Below are positions 25,957 through 38,665 of a stretch of 64,000 bases of DNA, one piece after another. Location of the stretch: positions 28,148,001 to 28,212,000 of the forward strand of contig OX485804.1 in assembly GCA_950295325.1 (NCBI GenBank). Reading direction: 5' to 3'. Every line of letters starts with the position of its first letter. Position 1 is the stretch's first letter. The stretch is from Polytrichum commune (Eukaryota > Streptophyta > Polytrichopsida > Polytrichales > Polytrichaceae). The position numbers and the translations under genes are program-made. Under the pieces are notes generated by a model. That model worked only from the letters and a program-made list of their open reading frames with translations, ran no database searches and was not told the DNA's origin.

Positions 25957-26713
25957 AGGTAGAGGGTGCCAAAACCGACACCTATAAATGCCTCTCAGTC
26001 ACCAACACTCTACTACCTTGAAGCGTTTCCCATGGTGTAGGAGTGTATGGGCCCACGGAGTGACGCTTTTAGGTGCCACTAGTGGCGCCACCTCATAGTG
26101 ACCTCCACTACCTCCATGTAGGGTAGGCAACGGGCTCCACTCTATCTCGGGTTGGTTCAAGGCAGGTTTAGGGTGGCTTATCAATGCCTATTCTACCCAT
26201 TCTATACACTGCAAGGGAGGGGGGGGGGGGTATTATAACCATTCTATTCACAAAGTCATGGAGATAGGCCCACAAAGCACAAAGGGGGTTGGTACCCATA
26301 ATGCAAGGTGATGGTTTTGTAAGCGAAGTGGGTAGGATCATGGAGGCGATCATATGGCTTTGCGCACCATTACTACTTGATCGTTGATCTAGCTCGGGTC
26401 TAGTACCCAACTATGTTGTGTTGGTTCTAGGCTATGACGACGGGGGATCCTCATCATATCCAAGGTCGCCATACACTGAAACCCACACATTGGTTTAGAG
26501 AAACTACAAGTGTGGTTTTGACTTTGAATATTCTTCAAACATCTGATTGAGGCTAAGAATGTTTCTTTCTTTCTTTATACCTACGTTTAGAACAAAGGCT
26601 AATATGAATTCTATTTTTAATTTTATATTCATATCAACCATGTCGCCATATGTATGTGCAATTGCTCAAAGTGTTGGTTTAAGCACCCTCTCCACCTACC
26701 TACCTACCTACCT
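25957..26713. mobile_element. MITE, family AGGTAGAGGGTGC, copy 3 (reversed)
   Basis: Reverse orientation relative to copies 1 and 2. The left end AGGTAGAGGGTGCC is preceded by TTA. At the right end the inverted repeat has expanded into a (CTAC)n run of about four units (26694-26713). Internal blocks (GGGCCCA, GTGGCGCCA, TTTATACCTA) match copies 1 and 2. Confidence 0.65.
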
Positions 26714-27399
26714 TACACGATCTCCCAAAGTGACATTCCCATGTGTCCGGATTCATGACAAAATCCTGTTGAGAAGTTTAAGAAAAAGCTTACGACATCT
26801 CTGATGAAACTAAAGTACATGCCCATCGTCAGGTTCAAAGGGAAGACTCCGTCCATCCGTCCGTCCGTCAGTAGCCTCACGGAGTGGCCAAGCTTGTGGC
26901 CAACAATTTTCCAAGTCCTTGTGAGCATCACCACCTATTAGGGCGCCCGGAACTGAAAAAACTCAAACTCAAAATTGATATTCATTGGAGTTCAGTTTGG
27001 AAACTGTTCATGCGCCCCACCCATAGACTTCATTTCCAGGGCATGTTCTCTGATTTGATAGGAAATCAGATGCTTTAGATGATTTGATTCACTTGTCTTA
27101 TTCTCCCATCGTTGTAGTCCAGGGCAACTCGTCCACTGCAAACACCACTGAGTTCACTGAAAATCGGATGTAAAGTAGTTTAGTTCCTCCATTTTGCAGA
27201 TGGGTGGGATGATTCCAGACTGAATTGGACTGCTCTCCATCCGATTTTCGGTTCAGTCTGGGATGGGTGGCGATGCTCGAAAAAGATGGAAACCTTCAAT
27301 TACCGTCGCGAGATGCGAGAGTGGAGGTTTCCGATCCAAGTCTGCCACAGCGATCACGGAGGTTTTTGGGCATCATCCGAGGGTTGGGATCCGAGTGTT

Positions 27400-27745
27400 T
27401 ACAAGTCCAGCTGGTGAACATGTTGACAGCCTGACTTCGGGTTTTCCTTTAGGAAACCGGGGTATATTCTTCTAGAGATTCCTCTAAATCAACCGGTCGG
27501 TTATTTCTCAAACTGAACCGGTGCATCTGTAACTAACTGCCGGTTCTCTCCCCAACAGTGATTGGGGAGATTGTTTGGGCATTCATAATCGGTGGAGAAG
27601 ATCCATGTGTTTGCAAGTCCAACCGGTTACATGTTGACATCCTCCGGTTTTCCTTTATTAAATTGGGGCATATTCTATGCATTCCTCTAACATGATCGGT
27701 AATTTTCCTGTCGTCTTGAACTTCAACCGGTTCATTTGTAACTAA
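27400..27745 (+). repeat. Dispersed AACCGGTT-type repeat, tandem pair
   Basis: Two degenerate tandem units of about 190 bp, each with AAGTCCA(A)C.GGTGAACATGTTGACA-like start, a GGTATATTCT/GGCATATTCT block, CATTCCTCTAA and an AACCGGT..ATCTGTAACTAA end. The second unit is interrupted after CTAA by the 27.75-28.23 kb MITE; the sequence resumes with TAACTGCCGGTTCTC. Confidence 0.5.
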
Positions 27746-28228
27746 GGGGCGGTTTACACTATGGACCATGAAGTCGTCCCATGTAAGAGGCCTATTTTGC
27801 GTGGGACGACTTCCATGGTCCGAGTTACTAAAATATTAGTTTTCATGGTTCGTGGGCCCTTCACTAGGTGTAAACCGAATGTGGACCATGAAGAATGACC
27901 ATGCACCAAAAAGTGGAGTCATTAACTAAGTTGGAAAAAAAATCATTAAAAAAATCCAAAAAAATCATTAAAACGGCATTTTTCTGACATGGGCCCTTGC
28001 TATTTTTCCTAGACCACCTCTTTTGCTTGTCCCAACGGAAAACCCGTTGGACCATGGCAGTCGATAGAGTAGGCTTAAAAAAAAAATTTTGTGGACCTCA
28101 ACCTCCATGGTCACTCTGCCATTTTTTCCTTGGTGTAAACCCAAGTCGTCCCGGGACGACTTCAACGTCCAATCACATTGCTTAGACGGCCGTGGGACGA
28201 CTTCATGGTCCATAGTGTAAACCGCCCC
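27746..28228. mobile_element. PIF/Harbinger (Tourist)-like MITE
   Basis: Perfect 36-bp terminal inverted repeats beginning GGGGCGGTTTACACTATGG, flanked by TAA on both sides (27743-27745 and 28229-28231). 483 bp with no coding capacity. Subterminal copies of the GGACCATGAAG and GGGACGACTT motifs occur inside in both orientations. The repeat around it resumes exactly after the target-site copy. The identical ends suggest recent movement. Confidence 0.85.
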
Positions 28229-28231
28229 TAA

Positions 28232-30251
28232 CTGCCGGTTCTCCCCGATCATTTATATATAGGTCTGCCATGGTGTGGACAGCAAAAGAATTTGGTGAAG
28301 GTACCGAGCAGGCTGCACGAACTCCAAGAGACAAATTACGATAGAAGACCACAAAAAGGGGAAAGGGAAGAAGGAAGAAGGAGGATGAATGTATATAGAG
28401 GATCTTAATTAACAATAACAACAACTTCAAGGGAGGTTTTGGGAAACAAAAGGTGACTCGGCTCAAGCCTTTCCAAAGGGCGGCAAACGAGAAGCAGGTC
28501 AAAACTTTGACCCATGCGCTTCACATGAGCAACCTATAACAAAGATGGGAATCGAGAAGGTCATCTCTCCTTGTGGGGTTTCGTCGTCCCCTTCCCCCCT
28601 CCCCAAAAAATAAATTAAAATAAATAAACACTAGGTATTGTGTTTAGTGGTGTATTATGGTACTTTATGTCATTGTGGTAATTTTGTTAATGACACTTTC
28701 TATGAATTAGGATACAAGTAGTGTCGTCTCAACGTACTTCTTGTTCATACACTTTTGATTTGGCGTATTTAACATCCGAGCATTTATGTTCTGAAAAGTT
28801 ATGGATGATTGGAAATTTGGATGACAAATCACTTAGTAAGTTGTCACTTACGAACCACTGTATTCATTGGTGTATTTATCATACCTGAATATGATATTTC
28901 GTCTCACCAATTCTAATTGTCGTGCTCACTATTAATTGTGAACCATGGTGTAATGTCACACAACAACTAGCCATGGCTAAAACCTAAAGGAGTGAAAGGA
29001 TGTTAGTATAGCTAAAAGTTGGTCGACAAATAAAGGCGACCTGAGGGGTTGATCGCATTGGTCGGTTTTGGCATCATTCGTCAGCATCTCGAGTTGTAAT
29101 AATGTGAAAAGTGGTGGGCCAATATCTATTTGTCAACATAATCCTTAGTAATTTTACCGTTGGAGCCATATGGAAACTTTGGTGTGATCGGTTGGCAATT
29201 TCTCAAATCACTTTCTAAAGAAGTGAACAAGCATGCTCTATTTACATTCAACAAACAAGTGCAAATGCAACACAATGCTTGAGATAACATTGAGCGCTCA
29301 AGGGAGCTTTAGATGGGGATCCAAGGGGGAGGGTACAACAAAATGAAGGAATCCTATTGGTCAATAGGTGCAAATTGGACCAAAGGCCTTCAGATGAGGG
29401 TCCAAGACCAAGGAGAGGCAAAGTGAGGTGCGTTGTCTCCTACATGAGATCATTATGAAGGGAAACACTTTTAATGGTCCAAACCAAGAAATGAAGCTCA
29501 AAGGAGAGTACATGTTTAAGAGAACTAGTTTGGTGGGTAGAGTTTTAGGGAGGTCCCAATTCAAGAGTTTCAATCTGTCTCAAATTGCTTCAAATTGGTT
29601 CCTATGACCCCATCTAAAGTGTCCCTTATCTTGTTGCTAACTTCATTTGGAAAGGACATAAGTCCTAGCCTCGTATGTTCCTCCGTGTTGAAACCCTAAC
29701 CCCACAAATGCATGACTTGGGCATCATGTTCAATGTGTCTTCTCAATTATGAAGCCCATGCCTGCTGGGTACGAACCCATGTATCGGTCACCCTAGACAA
29801 GGTTGACAAAAAGAGGGGGGGAAAAAAAACGTCATCTCAATTCATACAATTCGAAAGATTCATAGAATAGGGAGGGTGCATGAAACTAAAATACTTGGTA
29901 AAAAATTAAGAAAGAAAAAAAACATCATAAATAAGATCAAGCATGTATCAAGTTTCATTGAGGGGGTCCTGTGATAGACATAGAAGAAGAAAGAAAGAAA
30001 TAAATGTTGGCTTCACGAGGGTGCAAGAATGATGAGTCTCTTTGCTCGCATGCATGCTACAACCATCTTTGACGTGGGAAAAAAAATTAAACTTTAGGAG
30101 CATGTAGCAGAAAATTTCATCACCTCCATGATATTACCACACATGTAATAGATCTACTAAACGAAGGTGTGCATAATGTTTACTACCGGTGAATCCTCAA
30201 GGAGGCCAACGCAATGAAAAGTCACAAATTTTGGGCCATCGTGTGTTTTAA
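28232..30251. other. Intergenic, no gene recognised
   Basis: AT-rich spacer without recognised coding or RNA features. Confidence 0.35.
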
Positions 30252-30639
30252 GGGCAAGCCCAGTGATGTTGCACCTGCATATGCATTTGCGCTTTCTCAT
30301 CCGCGATGTTGATGCAGATGCAGGATACTGGCCTAGTCACCCTGCTATACCCTAAAATTGGATGTAGAATAATACAGGAAGTGCAAAACTCCCTGCATTT
30401 CGACGAGATATGCATGGAGCCTGCTATCAGCTAAGGACAAACAACTTCATGGCGGCTTTTAACTAAAGACAATTCAATATGGTAGGGCCGCAGAAAACTA
30501 CAAATCATTTTAGAGGAAATTATGAGGTAGTAAGGTAGAATGAGTAGCAGTTTTGCCTGGGTCTGCATCTGCATTCTGGGTGGATCTCATTTTTCATTCG
30601 TGCATGCAGATGCGGATCCGGGAACGACTGGGCTTGCTC
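30252..30639. mobile_element. Tourist-like MITE with GCAAGCCCAGT ends
   Basis: Ends GGGCAAGCCCAGT and (inverted) GAGCAAGCCCAGT, TAA on both sides (30249-30251 and 30640-30642). Subterminal GCATCTGCATGC-type motifs are present on each arm. 388 bp, non-coding. Related to the element in invertase intron 2. Confidence 0.7.
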
Positions 30640-31017
30640 TAACAATTGAATTTTGAAAGCGAGGATGTCGAAAGCCAATAAATGGTTACCTACATGGGCC
30701 ACATGAAGGAACATATTTATCAATCAATCACAACGTGCATAGTGAAAGTACCTAGAAAATTACTTCCTTGTCATATTCCATTATTTTGTATTATCAGAAG
30801 TACCAAACCCACCCACCAAAGTGTTAGTATGTTGTGCTTTGAAACCCCAAATCATATGAAGCATTGAAACACCGAACAGGAATTGCTGCATTTAAAAGAA
30901 ACATTGATGGGAAAAGTGTTAATGATCCTCATGCCCCCGTTCACATTGGTCGATGCAGTTTATCAGTCCTACAATCACATTCGATATCTTCATGCTCTGT
31001 GAGGTATGTGGGCCTAA

Positions 31018-32106
31018 GGGCTGCTTCACACACGAGACTGAGGACCCATGACCAGTACACTTCAAGCACTCTCATTGGTGGAAAAGGCGGAGCCAGTCCA
31101 AGTTCGCTTCTCACTATGCTTGAGGGACCAACGGAGACTGTGAATGCATGATGGATGAAAAGTCTACATGGATTCCTACATGGCATGGAATGGATCATGT
31201 TTCATGGCCATTTGGCCTGTTTTTCAAAAGCCACCTCTTGGAGGGAAGGGCCACTTCACACATGAGCCAAGAGCTGTGACCTTGTAATGGTGAGGACCCT
31301 TGACTCTCATCCAAAGGCCGTACCGTGGGTGTTGGGAAAGTTGTTTTATGTAGTCACGGGCCCTCAACCATAGTGTGAAGTGAGAATGGACCATGTTGCG
31401 GGATCATTGCATATTTTGTTCGTAGAAAAAGAGGGGAGGAATTGGCTCAATATAGTATGTCTTAATTTTTATCAATTTAAGAGAATTACTTGGTGGTGTT
31501 TGTTTGTCCTAGAATCTATTCTGGAATATGCCATGCCGTTTGTCATGTTGGAAAAAATATATTTAAAAAGTCATGGTCTCCCGGAATTTGCGTCAGGCCC
31601 AACTCCAAGAGGTGGGCCTGACGCAAATTCTGGGAGACCATGCACCCTAATCCACAACCTGCCATGTAGGACTCCATGTAGACTTTTCATCCATGAACTT
31701 TTCTTTGGGCATTTAGGCCTTCACCTCCTAGTGTGATGTGAACTTGGACGGTCTCCTCCTTTTCGACCAATGAGAGTTCTTACATTGCCATGGTCAGGGT
31801 CCTTTAGCCTTGTATGTGAAGTGGCCCTAAACCTAACACAAAACCGGGAGAGCATGGCACTCCAAACGCTCCTAGCCGTTGGTTTATTCTATTTTATCAT
31901 GCGTGAGGACCCGCATGAATAGAAATTCATTGAAAAGAGCACTTGGTGGAGGGCCCGGTCACATATGGCTTCACACTACACTTGAGGATCCGTGACCACA
32001 CTACATGATTTTGGAGGTCTCTTGGGACAACCTTTGGACACTTTCTTTTGGTTTGGGCTCTCACAATTTCATGGTCATGGCTTTTGGCTCGTGTGTGAAG
32101 TGGCCT
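31018..32106. mobile_element. Nested inverted-repeat elements with GGGCCACTTCACAC ends
   Basis: Two overlapping inverted pairs. Outer blocks 31018-31190 and 31655-31832 match in reverse complement (TTCACA, CTCTCATTGGT, GATGAAAAGTCTACATGGA). A second pair runs from GGGCCACTTCACACATGAGCC at about 31249 to its inverse ending about 32106. The ends resemble those at 27.7 and 35.5 kb. A snapback hairpin lies near the centre. No transposase. Confidence 0.55.
31572..31642. repeat. Near-perfect snapback hairpin
   Basis: Arms 31572-31601 and 31613-31642 are reverse complements over 30 nt with one mismatch and an 11-nt loop, the same design as the hairpin at 3.8 kb but unrelated in sequence. It sits inside nested MITE sequence. 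Confidence 0.8.
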
Positions 32107-32434
32107 TTATACAATTGTTACTCTTAAATAGGCACCTATATATTTGAGTGGTGTGTGGTTAGGTTAGATTTATAAATGGAATTCAACAGGACATGTGTTC
32201 AAAAGAGATTGTGCTTGGATTCAACAGGACTACGTGCTCGGATTTTGTCAACCATTCTAGACTCAATAGTCAACGTGATGGGCATACTTGACTATTCGTT
32301 TGAAAATTCAACACACATGCACTTCCATTAATCATAACTAAATCAAGGAAGATCCGATATTCAATCTAATTTTTTTTGGTTGATGCTTCATCAAAGGGTT
32401 GGTGGTGCAACACAAGTTTCATTATGTAAATATG

Positions 32435-32780
32435 ACTACACTAAATAGGTAGATTAGTGTTGGAAACACTAATAGTCGACGAAAACGCTAAATGTAAATT
32501 GTCTCTATAGTGTTAGAACACTAAATGTCAACTCTAACACTATTTGTACCAAGTAGTAACTTTAAATATTTACATGAGCTCATTTAGTGTTAGATGATAT
32601 TTTGTAAATCTTGGAATGAAGAACTGAAGGAAGAAGAATATGAGAACCTCGTAAAAGGTATAATTTGTTCAAATCCTATTCAAACAATAATTGTAATATC
32701 AGTTGAAAATTAGTGTTTTAGGTAACTATTGCCTCTAACACTAATTTTCATCTAACACTAATCTACCTACTTAGTGTAGT
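32435..32780. mobile_element. MITE with ACTACACTAAATAGG ends
   Basis: 27-bp terminal inverted repeats with one mismatch (ACTACACTAAATAGGTAG and inverse ACTACACTAAGTAGGTAG). It splits a repeat whose uninterrupted relative is at 51.68-51.96 kb, giving an internal comparison for the insertion point. Non-coding. The ends weakly recall CACTA termini, but no clear target duplication is visible. Confidence 0.7.
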
Positions 32781-35476
32781 GGAAGTTGGACAACATAAAA
32801 AATGAACTGAATAACACTCACACACCTTATCTACCACATGAACGGAAAATTGGGAGGAGGATGTAACATCATGAGTCCCCGTTGACAATTGATTTCTCAA
32901 GAACTTTTGCCCACTTTTTCCCAAGAAAACCATGACACTTTTTATACGAGGGGCCGTGATTGGACCATGGCTTTCTCCATGGTGTTGTACGTAGAGAGGG
33001 AGGGGTCTCAAGTCTATAAGGTATGCGGGCCTTACTCAATTTCTTCTTTTAAAAATCCACCACTTATGTGTGAGTTGTGTGTGGTTAGGTGTGGGTATGA
33101 GAATGGACACCGAAAAGTCATATGTCTGAAAGAAATTGGACTACGTGTTTAGAATTTGTTAATTGATTATGAGTTCAATAGTCAACACAATTGAGAGAAT
33201 CTTATATAACCACTTAAGGAACTTGAGAATCTTCACTTTGATGATGAAGAAAGGGTCCACAAATTTTGGGGTCAATGGTTGTTGTGGCCACAATTTGGAC
33301 TTGTCAATCTCATCTTGCAGTAGTGTGTTTCGTATCTTACAAGAATTGGGTGCATAGCTAACATGGGTGGGTCACTCTAGAAGATTTTATGTTGCTGTGG
33401 AGGGGTATGTTTTTTATAGGGGCTATTTTCTTCCAAGGCGTGGATTAAAAGTTCCTTCTACTTAATTTTGTAAAATGACCTATTTTTTTGCACCCTTATC
33501 ATTACTTATATTTCCCATGCCAATGCAATTTACTGTAGTATACTATATATTAAGTAATAAAAAGTATTTCATGCCCATACATACCATTGCATACATTGAA
33601 AATCCATCTCCATACATACTGTTACAAATATGGGCCGGTGTCATGAACTTTAAAGGGACTTTAGACAACACACAACCACATCGCACTTGCATATCATACA
33701 CAACCATATCAACAACTAAAATATCATACACCATATGCATTACAAAAGTGCAGGCATATTCACCCAAAAGATTGATCGTGTGCTAAAAAATGCAACACAA
33801 GCACCATAGGAATTTTGCACACAAGCATAATGAAAATCTTGTATGGGTACAAAACAAAATGACAACCTCAAAATCTAACAACCTCTTGCGAATCCATAAC
33901 CCCCTAGCTCCCAATTCTTATTCATACTAAACATGTACCCTGGGATCTTAAACTTCAACCCCTACATTAGTTCTGCTAAAAAGTAATGGCCCACATTTTT
34001 TTTACCTATCCACTTTACGTGTAATGGGATTGTTTGCTTTTAATGAACCCTTCATGATTTGAAATTCCTATATTTAAAAAAAATAAAAAATCCATATGAA
34101 ATTGAACCCCCCTATATCATGTTGCACATTGGTTGTAAACTGCCCTAAGTGACCCATCTATGATAGCTAAAAGTGTCCATTTAAAGCCCACTTATCTTAG
34201 TTGATGCTAAGGCCCTACATCCTAACTTAAACCTAGCCATACTTAATGCCAACTCAAAATATTCCTTACCGCCATGTGAAAAGGGCTCTCACGATAGATG
34301 CTTGAAAAATTTCCATTACTTTGTAAGCATACTAAATAATCCTATCAATGTGAGCAATAATAATTCTCTACAACCCACATAAATTCTAAACCCTTGCCAA
34401 ATTTTAGTTTAAAATTAGCATGGGCCACATTAATTAGCTTTGTGCGAGAAATATTAATATGAGGGAATATTCTTATTTATGCGACTTAGATGTGACTTGC
34501 TGACTAGTTTATTCTATGTGATGTGTTGATTGGAAGTCTCAAGGAAGAGTAAAGGGGAATCCTGATATTTGGGACCCATGTTACTTCCATCCCAAATAGA
34601 CAATTAGAGTGGCTCACGTTACTTATTTGACACTAAACTTCCACCCACAACTATAGGTTTAGGGTATATAGGTATCAAATAGTTACTTTTTTTGACTAGC
34701 CACTTCAACATAGATATGATACACACGGTTGGTACAAGATGGTTAGTAAATCCAAATCGATGCCATAGCTATCTTCATCATTTTTGGAGCTCATATAAAC
34801 ATCTTATTCATTATCAAAGTGAAGATTCTCATGTTCATTAAGTTGTCATATAGGTCCCCCAAATTATGTTGATTATTGAGCCTACCATGGCTATCATAGT
34901 TTGAGTAGGTAGTCCAATATGTTGTATGAAAGTAAATATGGACATATAATCAAAATTCGGACTTTTCGGTTGCTTCGATTCTATCATAGGATCCTATGAT
35001 ACACTTCTGATATACCTAGATTTTATGGGAGATGTGTGAATCTTTAGTGGTTGATTGAATTTTATGCTATTAAAATCTAATAAAAATGATCTATTTGATT
35101 GATGCTAAATGTATAAAATAAAATATTAATAATGAAAATGAAATAAAAATTTCTATAATATTATCATAATTAACTCTACATATTCTATTAGAGGATCTAT
35201 CCACATAATCTTAACATAAGATCCTATGATAGAATTCAACATGTTGTTTAGACTTGGACTTAGTCTAGTTTTATTTAAATATGTGTTCAATCTCTTTCAA
35301 ACACATGTGTTATTGCCGTTGTTGTCGTCGTCGTCCATTATGAGAGTCACACCCAACCACACACCACTCTGAGAATTAAGATAAGTAACTAAATTAGGCA
35401 TATCTGCCTTATTTAGTGTAGTCTTTGTTTCATGAAAGAAAAAGAGACTTTGCTTTGGAGAGGAGATTAAACTTAG
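32781..35476. other. Intergenic with repeat fragments
   Basis: 33.06-33.24 kb is another fragment of the repeat split at 32.4 kb. 34.36-34.63 kb is related to the interior of the MITE at 39.9 kb (AATTAGCATGGGCCACATTA). The rest is AT-rich with no gene recognised. Confidence 0.4.
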
Positions 35477-35982
35477 GGCCGGTTCACGCAAGGTCCCAAA
35501 TCCATGTACCACTCATGTTAGCGAGTGCCAACATGGAGGCAAAGTCCCAAATTTTGAGCCTCATGAAACCATTAAAATATGGTTCACATCCATTAATGTC
35601 AAGTCTTATATATTTTATTTATGCAATTTACATGACTTGTGCTGAGAGTTGGGTCTAGCGTTTTGGAAGCCTGACCTCCAAAAAGTGTTGCCATGTAGGC
35701 ATCCACGTCATACTTGGGACTTAGGACTTGGAACCCGTTTGAAGTGGCAAGTTCCAACACCCGTCTGAGCGCTTAATGTGATACACTATGACTTGGTACT
35801 GCAAGTGAGTTAAAACACAGGCAGGAAAATTGTACCCACCAACCAGGTGCTACCCGTCTCCTGAGCTACCGGTGACATCTTAAATAACTAGTGGACTTAC
35901 CACTACCCCTCTTTTACTCTACTCACACTAACTGGTTGCTTCTATCCATCTCGACATACAAACTAAAAGAAAGTACTCCCAA

Positions 35983-36013
<31 letters not shown>

Positions 36014-36328
36014 CACACACCTGCCAACCAATAAATAAAAGGCACCACAATCAACCAATGGGAGACCACTCAACATCCACTCCACAAAGTTATAACCTTT
36101 GCTCCTATAGTGCCCACCCCGAGAGGGGTTAGTAGTCCTGCACCACTGATATTATGCCCACTGGACATAATATCAAGGGTGGGTCGAACGGGCATTTCAA
36201 TCACGCTGATCCTATCAAGGGTCAGCGTTTCTTCTCTGGCAAGTTCCAGCTTGCATGCTCTCAACGGCTGAGATTGCACGGATTGACCTCAAGTGACTTG
36301 GGACTTAGGACTCCGTGTGAACCGGCCC
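35477..36328. mobile_element. MITE-like element with GGGCCGGTTCAC ends
   Basis: Left end GGGCCGGTTCACGC and right end (inverted) GGGCCGGTTCACAC. TTA precedes the left end and TTG follows the right, so the target duplication is eroded. It contains an A-run followed by (CA)10 at about 35980-36020. The ends resemble GGGGCGGTTTACAC of the 27.7 kb Tourist-like element. 852 bp, no transposase. Confidence 0.55.
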
Positions 36329-36639
36329 TTGGTCATGCTTGGCATCTCATCGCGGGGTCACTTGCAAGCATCCTTGAATTTAGGGTTGTTGATTGATTGC
36401 GCTTTCTTGGAGTCGCAACTCCCGCATTCCTGCCATAGCTGCTGTGCTAAGAATTCAAGATAAAGATGGTCAGTGTTTCCCAATTCGTTACCTATCTTTG
36501 TGGACTTGTCCTTTTTCTACACTCATGTGTCGGCCCACCACTATAGACTCACCAAAACAAGTTTGGCGCTGTAACCATAGGTACACCCATGCACTTCGCC
36601 GCTTTCGTCTCTCAATTCATCTTTAACGTGCTGAGTTGT

Positions 36640-38420
36640 GTAGGGTTTGGATAAGATCATCACATCCGTGCACTTGTGACCATTAACATCAATGTCTCGT
36701 CGGTTTTATTTAATATAAATGCGGATGTTGATTGCACATGAGCCGGTTACAGCTGTTGAATGTATCACATCATGGAATCCTCATGCATACTGTTAACACG
36801 CACATGATACGATATGTTTGTGATATAATTCAGTAGTCTGCAATTGCAAGGAACCGAGCCGCCGTTCGCTTTATCTGTGCATGTCATCAAGTGTTCGGGA
36901 GTTTCAAAATGTTTTTATTGGGCATCACTTCATCTTGTGCTGCCCATCGTTATAACTTTCGCACATCGATCAGCATGAGCGCAAGTACACTCTCATCAAT
37001 GTCCAATGAAGTATGTGCTAAGTTGTACGATTTGGATAAGATCTTTATATCCGTGCACTTCAGTGTGAGCAACATTGTTTCTTAGAATATGAACCATTCA
37101 TAAATGTGGAAGTTGATTGCACATGGTTGCACATGCATGCTCTCAACAAGCACATGATATAACATGTTTGTGATACAATTCAGTAGTAGTCTGCATTTGT
37201 AAGAAACTGGGACTTCCTGTTCGCTTCTGTGAATTTCATCAACTTGATATGGAAGTCATAGGGATTCCTACAAGGATTTAATGGGCATCACTTCATCTTG
37301 CTGCACATTGTTGTAGGCTGTGGATAAGATAATCGGAACCGTGAACCTGTGAGCATTAGCATTGTCTCGTACAAAATTGGATCATCTGTAAATGTGGAAG
37401 TTGATTGCACATGAACTGGTTACAGCAGTTGAATCCATCGCCTTTCACCCTCATGCATGCTATCAATCAACAAGCGCATGATACCGCATGTTTGTAATAT
37501 AATTCAGTAGTCAGTGATTGCAAGAAACTGGTCCCCGTTCGCATAATCTATGTATTTTATCTCCTTGATATGGAAGTCGTAAAGCGACCCACAAGGATTT
37601 AATGGGCATGACTTGATGTTGTGCTGCCCATTGTTGTAGGGTGTAGATAAGATCATCAGAGCCATGCCCTTGTGAGCATTAACATTGTCACTTGGAAAAA
37701 ATATTGTATATAACTATGGAAGTTGATTGCACATGAGCTGGTTATAAAAGTTGAATACATTGCCTGTAATCCTCATGCATCCTATCAATCAACAAGTACA
37801 TGATACCGTATGTTTGTGATATAATTCAGTATTCTGCAATTGCAAAAAAATGGCCCCTTTTTGCTTCTGTGTATTTCATCAACTTGATATGGAAATCTTA
37901 GGGCGTCCCATAAGGAATTATTGGGCATGGCTTGAGCTTGTGCTGCCCATTCTTGCTTCTTTTGCACTTTAGATCAGCATGAGCCCAAGTTCACTCTCAT
38001 CAATGTCCAATGGAGTATGTGCTAAGTTGTAGGGTTTGGATAAGATCATCAGAACTGTGCCCTTCAGTGTGAACAACATTGTCACTTAATAGAATGAAAT
38101 ATTCATAAATTGGAAGTTGATTGCACATGAGCCATTTACAGCAGTTGAATCCTTCACCTTTAATCCTCATGTTTTCTATCAACATGCACATGATACTACA
38201 TGTTTGTGATATGTTTCAGTAATCTGCAATTAAGAAAACAGCCCCTGTTTGCTTGATCTGTGTATTTCATCAACGTGATATGGAAGTCTTATGGAGTCCC
38301 ATGAGGATTTGATGGGCATGGCTTGAGCTTGTGCTGCCCATTCTTGCCTCTTTTGCACATTTGATCAGCATGAGCTCAAGTACACTCTCATCAATGTCCA
38401 ATGGAGTATCTACTTTTGCT
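36640..38420. repeat. Tandem array of about five 320-390 bp units
   Basis: The landmark ATATAATTCAGTAGTCTGCA recurs near 36822, 37172, 37495, 37819 and 38206. Other shared blocks are GTTGATTGCACATGAGC, GGATAAGATCATCA, CTCTCATCAATGTCCAATG and GGGCATGACTTGATCTTGTGCTGCCCA-like stretches. Units are diverged, so the array is old. It lies just upstream of the unknown gene at 38.9 kb. Confidence 0.75.
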
Positions 38421-38429
38421 GATATAGAG

Positions 38430-38665
38430 TGTCATTACGGGTAGCCAATAATACAGGAGGGCTTGCCAACTCAAAATGGTGACTTCTGGATAATAAATGA
38501 TTTGTCTCTTCTTGTTGGTTGGAGGTGACCGTCTCAAGACGGTTGCCTTAATTTGGCTCCAAAGGTGACCAACTTGAAATGGTCACTGTCAGCCAATCAA
38601 TAAGGAAAATTGAACATTAAGAACAATAATCACCTGTTTGCCACCATTTTGAGTCGGCCACCTTC
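38430..38665. repeat. Possible MITE at the end of the tandem array
   Basis: CAACTCAAAATGGTGACTTC near 38466 faces an inverted GACTCAAAATGGTGGC near 38640. A small palindrome (ACCGTCTC..GACGGT) lies between them. The limits are uncertain. Confidence 0.35.
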
